Below are positions 1 to 8,186 of a DNA stretch of 64,000 nucleotides, one piece after another. The notes under the pieces were generated by a model. That model was not told the DNA's origin. It searched no databases and worked only from the letters and a program-made list of their open reading frames with translations. The stretch covers positions 1-64,000 of the forward strand of contig SXOX01000162.1 in NCBI GenBank assembly GCA_005776585.1, read 5' to 3'. Every line of letters starts with the position of its first letter. Positions within the stretch are counted from its first letter, which is position 1. The translations under genes were made by a program, and so were the position numbers. Source of the stretch: Pseudomonadota bacterium (GTDB lineage: Bacteria; Myxococcota_A; UBA9042; GCA-2863065).

Positions 1-256
1 CGGTGCCAACGACAGCGCGGAGGACGACGGCGACGAGGACCGGTCCGACGACGCCACCGAGCGTGCGCTCCGCGGTGCCATCCGGTTGTCCGTCGGGTCC
101 CCAGTGAACGACCCAGCGCTCGGGCAGACGCGACCACAGCGCCACGAGTGCGCCGGTCACGGCGACGACCATCAGGCGCGGAAGCCGTTCGAGCCACGGT
201 CGCGTCGGGATCGCGTCATAGAGGGCGGGTGAGGCAGGTTGGGCGGTCGTGCTCAC
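1..256 (-). CDS. DUF1648 (SdpI-like) membrane protein, partial
   Basis: The 5' part of a gene that runs off the left edge. It starts at GTG (256-254) and is open for 85 codons to the edge. The N-terminus is followed by a hydrophobic stretch (about residues 24-40) and then the sequence LPERWVVHWGPDGQPDGTAE, which matches the DUF1648 signature found in SdpI-type and related integral membrane proteins. A second hydrophobic segment follows. DUF1648 proteins are usually multi-pass membrane proteins, some of them immunity or signalling proteins in SdpC-type toxin systems, but nothing here indicates a toxin. It is divergent from the heat-shock gene. The start is inferred: no clear Shine-Dalgarno sequence is visible, and the rest of the protein is missing. 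Confidence 0.7.
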   Translation of the reverse strand, partial: MSTTAQPASPALYDAIPTRPWLERLPRLMVVAVTGALVALWSRLPERWVVHWGPDGQPDGTAERTLGGVVGPVLVAVVLRAVVGT

Positions 257-274
257 GCCGCGATGCTAGCGCAC

Positions 275-399
275 CTTGGGCTCGGCTGCGCGCCGACCCA
301 TGGACCGACAGACGGGTGGGACGCCGCTCCTCGTCGATGGGGCACGGTGGTGGGATTGAACACCCCGCTCCCGGTGGGTTCGAACTCGAATCGAGCGGG
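275..399 (+). promoter_or_regulatory. Leader of hsp20: possible heat-shock promoter and hairpin
   Basis: This is the 248-base gap between the divergent DUF1648 and hsp20 genes. CTTGGGC at 275-281 and an ACCCATG element at 296-302 resemble, at reasonable spacing, a sigma-32 type promoter (CTTGAAA / CCCCAT). Downstream, CCCGCTC (364-370) can pair with GAGCGGG (393-399) around a 22-base loop that holds the palindrome GTTCGAAC. No CIRCE element is seen. The promoter match is partial and both elements are inferences from inspection only. Confidence 0.25.
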
Positions 400-504
400 C
401 CGGCGGTTACGCGTACGCTACGTCTATGTGGCACGGCGGATGCCTGCGAAGCAGCGCAGATAGATTCCCGCGGGCCAGGTCAGTGGCCCCGGCAAGGAGA
501 ACTT

Positions 505-981
505 ATGAAGATGCAACGATGGAACCCCTTCCTGAGTCGGCCGCTGCTGGCGCCGATGCGCCCAGTCTCGGCGCTGCAACAGGACCTCGGCCAGCTGCTC
601 GACACCTTCTTCCGCTCGGCTGAGCCGTTTGGCGGCATGCCCGACGCGTACCTTCCCGCAATGGACGTCGTGGAGAACGACAAGGAGATTCGCATTGCGG
701 TCGACCTGCCGGGCTTCGACGAGAAGGATCTCAACGTCAGCGTTCACAAGGACGTGCTGAACATCCGCGGTGAGCGCAAAGGCAAGCACAAGGAGGACGG
801 CGAGGACTGGCACATGACGGAGCGCTATGAAGGTCGCTTCGAGCGCAGCTTCGCCTTGCCGACGGAGGTGGACACGGAGAAGATGTCGGCGGTCTTCAAG
901 AACGGCGTCTTGAACGTGACGATGCAGAAGGCGCCGTCGGCCCGTTCGGAAGCGCGTCGCATCGCGATCCGCTCCGCCTGA
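505..981 (+). CDS. hsp20: Small heat shock protein, Hsp20/alpha-crystallin
   Basis: ATP-independent holdase chaperone of 158 residues, the usual size. The start at ATG 505 is favoured by a good ribosome binding site (AAGGAG at 494-499) and by the typical opening MKMQRWNPF. The frame is open further upstream but without family-like sequence. The alpha-crystallin domain covers roughly residues 48-150, with the conserved DLPGFDEKDLNV segment and the late GVLNV strand motif. The C-terminal I-x-I motif used for oligomer assembly is present as IAI (residues 153-155). It is followed after 8 bases by a flavoprotein gene on the same strand, so the two may be cotranscribed. Confident assignment. Confidence 0.95.
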   Translation: MKMQRWNPFLSRPLLAPMRPVSALQQDLGQLLDTFFRSAEPFGGMPDAYLPAMDVVENDKEIRIAVDLPGFDEKDLNVSVHKDVLNIRGERKGKHKEDGEDWHMTERYEGRFERSFALPTEVDTEKMSAVFKNGVLNVTMQKAPSARSEARRIAIRSA

Positions 982-989
982 GGTGCGGC

Positions 990-2132
990 ATGCAAACCGA
1001 ACCCGACGGTCGACACGCGTCAACGGAAGCTCGGGCGACCGTAGCGATCGTTGGCGCGGGGCCGTCGGGTACGGCGACAGCCCTGCGGCTCGCTCGGCTC
1101 GGCTTCAGCGATGTCCTGCTGCTCGACGCCTTCGACTTCCCGCGTGACAAAACGTGCGGCAGCGGACTGTCTCATCGCAGCGTCGAGGTGCTGCGTGAGC
1201 TGGGTCTCTACGAGCGCATCCGGCCAATGTCCTACCCGATACACGGGATGCGACTCGTGACACCCGGCCGGCGCGAGCTGGTGCTCTCGTCGGGCGACCA
1301 CGAGCAAGCGCTCATCTGCCGGCGGCGCGACCTGGACGAGGTGATGCTCACTGCCGCAATCGGTCGCGGTGTAAAGTTCGTACCCCACTTTCACGCAGTG
1401 GAGCCGCTGCTCGAAGGAGACCGGTGGATCGGGGTTCGGGGGCGCGACGGGCGCGTCGTTCGAGCCGAGACCGTCGTCATTGCCAATGGCGCGCATTCTC
1501 GACTCGTCATTGACCAGTCGCCGCGCCGAACGATTCACACGCTGATGGGCTGGTGGAGTCACGTCCCGTACGCAGCGCACACCGCGGAGATGGTGTTCGA
1601 TCCCATGCTGTCGCCGTACTATGGATGGTTGTTCCCGGAGACGGAAGACCGCGTCAACATCGGGATCACCTACGAGGACGATGCGCTGCGCCTCAACCCA
1701 CGCGACCTCTTCATGCGCTTCCTGGACGCCAACTACGCCGATCGACTTCGCGGCGCGAGACCGGTCCGGGACTGGCGGGGGCACCCTATCGTGTACACGT
1801 ACGCGATACGGGATCTGACTTCGCCGGGCCGAATCGTCGTCGGTGAGGCCGGTCGCATGACACACCCCGCGACCGGCGAAGGGATCTACCACGCCATGCG
1901 CTCTGGAGTGTTCGCCGCAGAGGCGATCTATGACATCGCAGTACGTGGACACGCCGAGGCTGCGGCCTACCGGCGCTATATCGAGCGCTGCCGGGGGACG
2001 TTCCTGCCTGGCTTCTGGCTGGGCAGGTTCTTCCGAGGTCTCGTGCGGACCCCACTCCTCGACTGGATCGCCGACTTTGGCTCGCTCCCAGCCGTCAGTC
2101 GCGCGACCGGGACACTTCTGTCAAGCTTGTGA
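990..2132 (+). CDS. FAD-dependent oxidoreductase, geranylgeranyl reductase family
   Basis: A flavoprotein of 380 residues. The N-terminal Rossmann motif is VGAGPSG (G22-x-G24-x-x-G27). It is followed by the DKTCGSGLS segment, in which geranylgeranyl reductases carry a conserved Cys, and near residue 290 by the second FAD motif (VVGEAGRMTHPATGEGIYHA). The family saturates prenyl chains of lipids, quinones or chlorophyll precursors, and related members act on secondary metabolites or membrane lipids, so the substrate here is unknown. The start at ATG 990 has GAGGTG upstream. It sits 8 bases after hsp20, probably in one transcript. It could equally be annotated as an NAD(P)/FAD-dependent oxidoreductase. 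Confidence 0.85.
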   Translation: MQTEPDGRHASTEARATVAIVGAGPSGTATALRLARLGFSDVLLLDAFDFPRDKTCGSGLSHRSVEVLRELGLYERIRPMSYPIHGMRLVTPGRRELVLSSGDHEQALICRRRDLDEVMLTAAIGRGVKFVPHFHAVEPLLEGDRWIGVRGRDGRVVRAETVVIANGAHSRLVIDQSPRRTIHTLMGWWSHVPYAAHTAEMVFDPMLSPYYGWLFPETEDRVNIGITYEDDALRLNPRDLFMRFLDANYADRLRGARPVRDWRGHPIVYTYAIRDLTSPGRIVVGEAGRMTHPATGEGIYHAMRSGVFAAEAIYDIAVRGHAEAAAYRRYIERCRGTFLPGFWLGRFFRGLVRTPLLDWIADFGSLPAVSRATGTLLSSL

Positions 2133-2198
2133 TCAATCGCCGCAGAGGCGGGCGAGAGCACGCCGGTGGCAAATAGGCACAGTGCCTTGCTCCGGAGT

Positions 2199-3797
2199 CT
2201 AATCTGGTTTGAACTCGATGCGATGCGTCCGATTGGCGTGGAGCTTCGTCACGGTCTGGACTTGACCGTGGGGCCAACGAACGAGCACCTCGTCGACCAT
2301 CTCCGCCGCGCCCAGTCCGAAGTGGACCTCCGCGGACGACGAGCCGCCATAGCTTGCGGTCCCTTGCACCCACCGGCGCTGCTTCCGCTCGCCGACCGTG
2401 ATGGTGACGATCGCACCGACCGGCGGGTCGAGCTGTGGGTGTCTGAGGTCGAGCTTGAGCCAATGGCCGCGCCCGAGCTCGTTGCGCAGGACGTGGAGCG
2501 GGCCGTCCTCGTTGGCGACGACGACGTCGAGATCCCCGTCACCGTCGATGTCTCCGAACGCCGCGCCGCGGGAGCCGGCCAAGATGTCGAGCGCGGTGCC
2601 CGGAGCGCCCGTCACGCGCGTGAAGTGCCCCTCGGGCGTGCCGTCGTAGTACGACTTGGGCTGCGCGCCACCCGAGCATCCATAAAAGGGCAGTCCGTTG
2701 GCGAGGAACGCGTCGAGGTCGCCATCGAGATCGAAGTCCTCGAATGCAAAGCCCCACGTCGTCAGGCTCTCGGTGTCTCCCAGCCCGCGCGCGTTGGCCT
2801 CCTCCCGATAGCGCCCGTCATCGCCGCGCACATAGAGGATGCCGCCGCCCTTGGCCTGATCGTCGGACACGAAGAGATCCAGGTCGAGGTCCCCATCGAC
2901 GTCCATCGCTTGAAAGCCCATCGCGGACGTCTTGCGGTCAATCCCCAGCGCGGCGCTACTCTCCTTGAAGTGCCCCTGGCCGTCGTTGAGCCAGATCTGG
3001 TCGAGCTCCTTGGACTCCGAGCCCACGAGCAGGTCGAGGTGGCCATCCCCGTCGAGGTCGACCGTCGCAAGTGCCTGAGTGCGCAGCGCGTGCGTGTCGA
3101 CACCGGACTCAGCCGTGAGGTCCGCAAACGCGCCATTGGCAAACTCGAGCACCATGGACGAAGCGAGCTCCTCTTTCTCGGTCGACCGTCCCCCCCCGTC
3201 GCCTCCGATCGTGGCGCAGTCGAAATCCGGCTCGGTGTCGCCGCCCGCCGGAGCGCCCGCGATCATGCCGACGACCAGGTCGAAGGTCCCTCGCCCGCGG
3301 AAGTCGCCGAAGGTCGCGATCGACCCAATTCCGGTCAGCGTCGGCAGCTCGATCATCGCTGTAGATTCTGAGAGGCCCAGCGGTCCGGCGAGCACGACAC
3401 GCGCGTGCCGTTCGCCGATGAGCAGCAGGTCGCGGCGACCGTCGCCATCGAGATCCAGGACATACGGCGCGGTGCCGACGAGATCGGCGTGACTCAGCGT
3501 GCGCGTGTGCTTGAAGCGTCCGTCACCGAGGTTCATGAAGAGCTGTGTCTCGCGCTCGAGTCCAACGACCAGATCTGGGGCGCCGTCGCGGTCGAGATCG
3601 GTCAGCGCGACACCGACCGGCGCCGTCAGCCCGCTCAGGCCCGACCACGTCGTGATGTCGACGAAGAGGAGGTCAGGCGCCGCGGGAGGCACGGGACCGG
3701 TGGTCGTCTCGGCGCCGCTTGGTGCCACGAACGGCTGAGGCTCAGCCGTTGCGCAGGCAAGCATGGCGTGGCTGCACCCCAGCAGCGCAAGAGACAC
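2199..3797 (-). CDS. CRTAC1-type FG-GAP/VCBS repeat lipoprotein with ASPIC/UnbV domain
   Basis: Secreted beta-propeller protein. At least five Asp-rich FG-GAP/VCBS calcium-loop motifs are visible, such as DLDRDGAPDLVVG, DLDGDGRRDLLLIG and DIDGDGDLDVVVA. They are followed by a C-terminal ASPIC/UnbV domain (VQGTASYGGSSSAEVHFGLG). The N-terminus has a hydrophobic stretch ending in a lipobox (MLAC), so it is probably a lipoprotein. The start is uncertain: GTG at 3797 is used here (532 residues). A CTG at 3821 would give a better basic n-region (SSRR). Longer starts would overlap the upstream gene by more than 100 bases. It lies 47 bases after the next cysteine-rich lipoprotein gene on the same strand. 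Function is unknown; the family is often implicated in adhesion. Confidence 0.85.
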   Translation of the reverse strand: MSLALLGCSHAMLACATAEPQPFVAPSGAETTTGPVPPAAPDLLFVDITTWSGLSGLTAPVGVALTDLDRDGAPDLVVGLERETQLFMNLGDGRFKHTRTLSHADLVGTAPYVLDLDGDGRRDLLLIGERHARVVLAGPLGLSESTAMIELPTLTGIGSIATFGDFRGRGTFDLVVGMIAGAPAGGDTEPDFDCATIGGDGGGRSTEKEELASSMVLEFANGAFADLTAESGVDTHALRTQALATVDLDGDGHLDLLVGSESKELDQIWLNDGQGHFKESSAALGIDRKTSAMGFQAMDVDGDLDLDLFVSDDQAKGGGILYVRGDDGRYREEANARGLGDTESLTTWGFAFEDFDLDGDLDAFLANGLPFYGCSGGAQPKSYYDGTPEGHFTRVTGAPGTALDILAGSRGAAFGDIDGDGDLDVVVANEDGPLHVLRNELGRGHWLKLDLRHPQLDPPVGAIVTITVGERKQRRWVQGTASYGGSSSAEVHFGLGAAEMVDEVLVRWPHGQVQTVTKLHANRTHRIEFKPD

Positions 3798-3844
3798 AAC
3801 GGTCGTACGTCGCGAACTCAGAAAAGAATGCGGGCGGTTCGACC

Positions 3845-5626
3845 TCAGGGCGTGCAGTACTTGTAGGTCCCGACGCCGGGAATGGTGACCGAGAACTTGC
3901 AGCCGCTGCCGGCCTCGCAGTCGGAGTCCTTCGTGCAGAGGTGCGAGCAGATGGACTTGCCGTTGACCTCGGCGCAGGCGTTGGAGTTGCACTGGCCCTT
4001 GTCACTGCACGCGCAAAACAGCGGGCGGCCCTTCGTCAGCGAGCACGAGTCGACGCACTTGCCCGCGTCACACGACTTGCCGGCCGTGCAGGGACTCCCG
4101 CAGGTCCCGCCACACCCGTCGTCACCGCAGGTCTTGTTGGTGCAGTTGGGCGTACAGAAGCACTTCGGGTCGCAGATGGTGGGCGCGGTGAGCTTGACGT
4201 TGGCTAGATCGCCAGAGCAGGCGGAATCGGTGCAGAGCGCTTTGAGCCCCGGAAACGCGATGGAGTTACACGTCTTGCAGCCGTTGGCCTTGTAATCGTT
4301 CGCGATTGCATACTGACACGCCTTGGAGACGCCGGTGCAGATCGCTGCCGCCGGGCTCGGCTGACACTTGCCGATGAGGCACGCACAACCATCGGGCGCA
4401 GCCACGCAAGGATCGGTCGGAGCGCACTTGTCATTCGTACATGTCTCGCCGGACTTGCAGCTGCACTTCGCGCCGCAGCCGTCGGAGCCACAGGACCCGG
4501 CGTCGCACTTCGGGGCGCAGACGCACTGGCCGTTCGAGCACGACTCTTGAGCGCCAGTGCAGACGCCGCAATCGCCGCCGCAGCCATCGGGCCCGCACTT
4601 GTTGCCGTTGCACTGCGGCACGCACTTGACGCATTCGCCGGCCTTGCAGTCATAGCCCGCGCTACAGGCCGCGCACGTGCCGCCGCAGCCGTCGTCGCCG
4701 CAGCTGAGCGGGCCACACTTGGGCACACACGCACAGCGATTCAGCGTTCCGCCCTTGCCGGTAGGTATCTCAGCACAGGCGGTGTACTGGGCGCCGCCGG
4801 GATGGACGACCGCGCAGTCGATGGACGTGAGCTTGCCGTCTGCGCCGCAGTAGACGACCTTGTCGTTCGTTGCGCCAAAGCAGGTGCCTTGGAAGGTGAT
4901 TGCGCCGCAATCGGCGGCCTGACACCAGGTCACGTTCGCCGGGTCAGCGCCGCAGAGCGTGCCGGTGTAGCACTCGCCGCAGCCGGACAGCGGCTGTCCC
5001 TCACACGCCTTGAGCAGCGCGTAACACGCGCCACCCGGCTCCTGGGCTGCGGTGAGGCAGGTGCCGGTGGCGTCCGGGCAGGCCTTGTCGATACACATGA
5101 CAATGGCATTGTATTGGACCTTGGCCGCGGGGAGCGCCTTGTCACCGCAGGCGTCGAAGCACGCGCCGGAATCGCTCCCACCGACGCAGGTATTGGTGCA
5201 AGCGATGAGCTCTGAGCACGTCGCGATGACCGTGCCGGTCGTATCGGGTGACCCCGTCGTATCGAGTGACCAGGGGAGCTCTCCCGAGGCCAGATCGGTC
5301 GCCTGCGGCGTGTCGGCCGAGACGAGGCCGTCCTCGCCGACGTTGGTGTCGCCCGACCCTCCGCCCGTCGTGTCTGGCGAAGGTAGGTTGGCGTCCCCGG
5401 CAACGGCGGCGTCGGTCGGCGCATCCGGGAGCGTGATGAGGTCGTTCGATGCGACGCCCGTCGCGCCCCCGTCGGCGCTCGTGCCTCCGGTGGCAGCCGT
5501 GTCGCTGGTGCCACCAGCACCGTCGCCGCTTGGCGTCGCGCTGCAGGCGCCGAGCGCAAGGACACTCGAGGCGAACAGGACGAGCGCCGCGTTGGCGTCG
5601 CGACGAAGGCGTCGGCTGGTCGTCAT
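3845..5626 (-). CDS. Cysteine-rich secreted lipoprotein with CGDDGCGG repeats
   Basis: 593 residues. The Sec lipoprotein signal has an RR-rich n-region and the lipobox LGAC, with the lipidated Cys near residue 28. A low-complexity Gly/Ala/Asp/Thr linker (about residues 30-130) follows, then a cysteine-dense body. The centre has repeated units of the type CGxDGCGGxCxxC (about residues 300-400 and again near 500), a module common in Myxococcota surface proteins. The ATG at 5626 is preceded by GAAAGGG. It is likely extracellular and disulfide-rich, exposed on the cell surface. No enzymatic motif was recognised. It may be cotranscribed with the CRTAC1-type gene downstream. Confidence 0.85.
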   Translation of the reverse strand: MTTSRRLRRDANAALVLFASSVLALGACSATPSGDGAGGTSDTAATGGTSADGGATGVASNDLITLPDAPTDAAVAGDANLPSPDTTGGGSGDTNVGEDGLVSADTPQATDLASGELPWSLDTTGSPDTTGTVIATCSELIACTNTCVGGSDSGACFDACGDKALPAAKVQYNAIVMCIDKACPDATGTCLTAAQEPGGACYALLKACEGQPLSGCGECYTGTLCGADPANVTWCQAADCGAITFQGTCFGATNDKVVYCGADGKLTSIDCAVVHPGGAQYTACAEIPTGKGGTLNRCACVPKCGPLSCGDDGCGGTCAACSAGYDCKAGECVKCVPQCNGNKCGPDGCGGDCGVCTGAQESCSNGQCVCAPKCDAGSCGSDGCGAKCSCKSGETCTNDKCAPTDPCVAAPDGCACLIGKCQPSPAAAICTGVSKACQYAIANDYKANGCKTCNSIAFPGLKALCTDSACSGDLANVKLTAPTICDPKCFCTPNCTNKTCGDDGCGGTCGSPCTAGKSCDAGKCVDSCSLTKGRPLFCACSDKGQCNSNACAEVNGKSICSHLCTKDSDCEAGSGCKFSVTIPGVGTYKYCTP

Positions 5627-5748
5627 CAGGTGGCCCTTTCAGGTCGTGCGCGTTGATCGTTGCCGCGAGTCCCGAGCCCGCTGGCCGCAAACGCTACTCA
5701 AGGCCACGCATCGGTGTCAAACACCGGACCTTCCCGTCGGGCAGGTGG

Positions 5749-6384
5749 TCAGGCGACGAGCTGCGTATCGAGACCGTAGCGAATGATGTCGGCCGTCGTG
5801 CGCAACCCGAGCTTCTCCATGAGCCGCGAGCGATAGGTCGAGGCGGTACTGACGGCGACGTCGAGCTGCGCGGCGCACTCCTTCAATGACTTGCCGGAGG
5901 CCAGCGCGTGGAGGACGTCGTACTCCTTGGGCGAGAGCCGGTCGACCCCAGTCCGCTCGCCGCGGCGCCCGTGGATGAGGCCAAGCAGGCTCTTAACGAC
6001 ACCTGGGGTCACGAACACGTCTCCGGCCTGGATGCGCTGCACCGCCTCGACGATGGTGCTCACGGGGCCCGACTTCATCACCGCGCCGTGGGCGCCAGCG
6101 TCGAGCGCGCGCGCGACGTGGTGAGCGCCGTCGTGGACCGTCAGCACCAGAACGCGGACCTCCGGACTCCGAGCCTTGAGCCGGCGGATGACGCTCGGGA
6201 CGTCGGCGTCTGGCAGGGAATCGTCGAGCACGACCACGTCCGCCGCCGTCCGCGCGGTCACCTCCACGGCCTGGTCGGCCGCGCCGGCCTCGCCGACGAC
6301 GGTCAGCCCGGGGATCTCACCGAGGACGTTCCGCAGGCCGGCACGAACGATAGGGTGGTCATCAACGAGCACGAGTCGAAGCAT
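5749..6384 (-). CDS. NarL/FixJ-type two-component response regulator
   Basis: 211 residues. The N-terminal receiver domain (1-120) has the acidic pair D8/D9, the phospho-acceptor D54 in VVLDDSLPD, T82 and K104, so all key residues are present. The C-terminal LuxR-type helix-turn-helix (about 145-208) contains LSPKEYDVLHALASGKS and a recognition helix around VSTASTYRSRLMEKLG. It is a DNA-binding transcription factor presumably driven by a sensor kinase, but no kinase gene lies next to it, so it is an orphan in this window. It is divergent from the ECF sigma gene across a 515-base gap. Start ATG 6384. Confidence 0.95.
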   Translation of the reverse strand: MLRLVLVDDHPIVRAGLRNVLGEIPGLTVVGEAGAADQAVEVTARTAADVVVLDDSLPDADVPSVIRRLKARSPEVRVLVLTVHDGAHHVARALDAGAHGAVMKSGPVSTIVEAVQRIQAGDVFVTPGVVKSLLGLIHGRRGERTGVDRLSPKEYDVLHALASGKSLKECAAQLDVAVSTASTYRSRLMEKLGLRTTADIIRYGLDTQLVA

Positions 6385-6899
6385 TGCCTACGTCTCCTTT
6401 GTCGCAGCCCCTCGGTGGCTGGTTCCCCGCCCAATGGGTGCACGCGCTGTGCCCGATGCGCTACGCCGCGGTGTGCCACGATCGCAAGCACTTGGCTGTG
6501 CCGGGGGCTCGGGATCCCACGACATGCCGTGGGATCGTGTCGCGGGACCGCGAGATGTCGTGGCTCCCGCACCCGCTGCGGCTCACGGTTTGAAGGAGGC
6601 GTTCACGTACGGACCAGTGATGACGTCCAGGCCGGTCGTTGGATGGGTGACTGCCGTGACGACGCCCGAAGGCCAGTAGCGGATACAACGACAGCGACGA
6701 CGAACCAGCGGGAGCGTGTGCGGAGGAGTCGATTGACGGACGGGGCACCTTGGGGCTCAGCCCGCTATCAAAGAACGAACGTCCCGACGGAAACATGACA
6801 GCACGTGCAGGTCAACATGCGATCGCAGGGCCTAAGCAACGTTACTAGATAAAGGCTTTTATCGTGACGTTCCGGTGACACCATGCTACCGTGTGATCC
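6385..6899. promoter_or_regulatory. Divergent intergenic region with hairpins and a GATAAA palindrome
   Basis: No convincing gene was found in this 515-base stretch. It holds a perfect hairpin, GATCCCACG (6513-6521) with CGTGGGATC (6528-6536) and a 6-base loop. CCACGACAT (6517-6525) can instead pair with ATGTCGTGG (6555-6563), which excludes the first hairpin. A small CGCGG/CCGCG stem (6541-6552) lies between the arms. Nearer the sigma gene, GATAAA (6848-6853) and TTTATC (6858-6863) form an AT-rich palindrome about 40 bases before the start. The region must carry the promoters of both the response regulator (minus) and the sigma factor (plus), but no consensus promoter was identified with confidence. 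Confidence 0.4.
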
Positions 6900-7493
6900 T
6901 TGAACGCACGCGCTTTCACCGACATCGAGGCCGACTCGGCGATGGAGCGATACGCCGCCGGTGACGACGCCGCCTTTGGCCAGCTGTACGACGCGCTGGC
7001 GCCTCGGCTGTACGGCTACGTGCTCCGCCGGACCGGGAGTCCCAGTAGCGCGGAGGACCTCGTGCAACAGACGCTCCTTCAGCTCCATCGCGGCCGAGGC
7101 AGCTTCATCGCCGGCGCCTCGGTGCTGCCGTGGGTTCTCGCCATCGCTCGGCGGCTCATCATCGACACGTATCGGCGCGATCGCCGTGAGGTCCCCTGCT
7201 GCCAGGACGATACCGCGCTGCTCGCGGCCGTCGCCGACGACGCCGGTCCGGAGGCGCAACTCCGGGCGGTCGAGCTGGCGGGGCGACTGCGCGAGACTCT
7301 GGCCAAGCTGCCGGAGAATCAGCGCGTCGCCTTCGAGCTGCTCAAGCAGGACGGCCTGTCGCTCTGCGAAGCGGCAGCGGTTCTTGGAACGACGGAGACC
7401 GCCGTAAAGCTGCGCGCACACCGGGCGTACGAGGCGCTCCGCGTCATTATCGACGAACGCGCCGAAACTCGCCCCGCACCCCGGCGTACCTGA
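6900..7493 (+). CDS. ECF-type RNA polymerase sigma factor
   Basis: Extracytoplasmic-function sigma factor of 197 residues. Region 2 (about residues 17-85) includes SSAEDLVQQTLLQLHRGRGS and the -10 binding helix VLPWVLAIARRLIIDTYRR. Region 4 (about 130-185) has the pattern LPENQRVAFELLKQDGLSL and an HTH. An in-frame TGA lies just upstream. The usable starts are TTG 6900 (taken here) and ATG 6942, which would still leave both domains intact. The gene is followed after 4 bases by an NrsF-like anti-sigma factor, the classic sigma/anti-sigma arrangement, so its activity is probably held at the membrane until a signal arrives. Confidence 0.93.
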   Translation: MNARAFTDIEADSAMERYAAGDDAAFGQLYDALAPRLYGYVLRRTGSPSSAEDLVQQTLLQLHRGRGSFIAGASVLPWVLAIARRLIIDTYRRDRREVPCCQDDTALLAAVADDAGPEAQLRAVELAGRLRETLAKLPENQRVAFELLKQDGLSLCEAAAVLGTTETAVKLRAHRAYEALRVIIDERAETRPAPRRT

Positions 7494-7497
7494 ATCG

Positions 7498-8160
7498 ATG
7501 GAGAACCCCTTCTCGCCGCCTTCCGACCTGCGCTCGCGCGTCCTCCAGGAGGCGCAACGTGAACGTGCGCCCACGCGAGGTGAGGTGGCGCGGCAGTCGA
7601 TGATCGTGCTGTTCCTCGGCTTCGGTGGCTTGCTGACTGTGTTTGCCATCGCGGGCGGCGTCCGCCCTGGACCTCGACCGACCCTGCTGTTCGCGACGAC
7701 GGCAGCCGGCGCCATCGTACTGGCGCTCGCGGCGGTCTGGGGGGCCTTCGGGCGCGGGCGATCGATGCTCGGTCGATCGACGTGGCGTCTAGTCGCACTG
7801 TCGCTCACGATTCCGGCGATGCTCTTCGCCTGGAAGCTCGGTTGGAGCACGCGCTTCGAACTCGTCGAGTGGTGGCCGGGCCGACCGGGCCTCCGCTGCT
7901 TGGGCTTGAGTCTGGCGATGGGCGTTACGCCGCTTGCGGCATTCGCCTTCTCGCGGCGGCGCAGTGACCCCGTCCACCCCGAGGCGCTCGGTCTCGCCCT
8001 TGGTGTCGCCGCAGGTGCTTGCGCGTGGTCGCTCGTCGATCTGTGGTGCCCGGTCGCCCACCCGGCGCACCTGCTCACGGGGCACGTCCTGCCGCTCGTG
8101 CTGCTCGCCGCCGCTGGCTGGGCGCTTGGGAGGACCGTCATCGCCGTTCGACGACGCTAG
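7498..8160 (+). CDS. NrsF-like (DUF1109) transmembrane anti-sigma factor
   Basis: 220 residues with a short cytoplasmic N-terminus (about 1-33) and then six predicted membrane helices. The conserved end of the NrsF/DUF1109 family is visible: a DPVHPEALGLALGVAAGA segment followed by a Cys in DLWCPVAH, and a histidine-containing helix (LLTGHVLPLVLL). In characterised systems the two cysteines of NrsF proteins sense oxidants or metals such as Cr/Cd and release the ECF factor. A Cys is also present at LRCLGL. It starts 4 bases after the sigma gene stop, so the pair is an operon. The family call is moderately secure; the sensed signal is unknown. Confidence 0.8.
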   Translation: MENPFSPPSDLRSRVLQEAQRERAPTRGEVARQSMIVLFLGFGGLLTVFAIAGGVRPGPRPTLLFATTAAGAIVLALAAVWGAFGRGRSMLGRSTWRLVALSLTIPAMLFAWKLGWSTRFELVEWWPGRPGLRCLGLSLAMGVTPLAAFAFSRRRSDPVHPEALGLALGVAAGACAWSLVDLWCPVAHPAHLLTGHVLPLVLLAAAGWALGRTVIAVRRR

Positions 8161-8186
8161 GGTCGTTCATCGCGCTGCGGGTGACG

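Noticed and set aside
377-399. T-arm-like GGTTCGAACTC suggesting a tRNA
   Set aside because: The flanking bases do not form the 5-bp T stem, nor an acceptor or anticodon arm, so no tRNA can be drawn.
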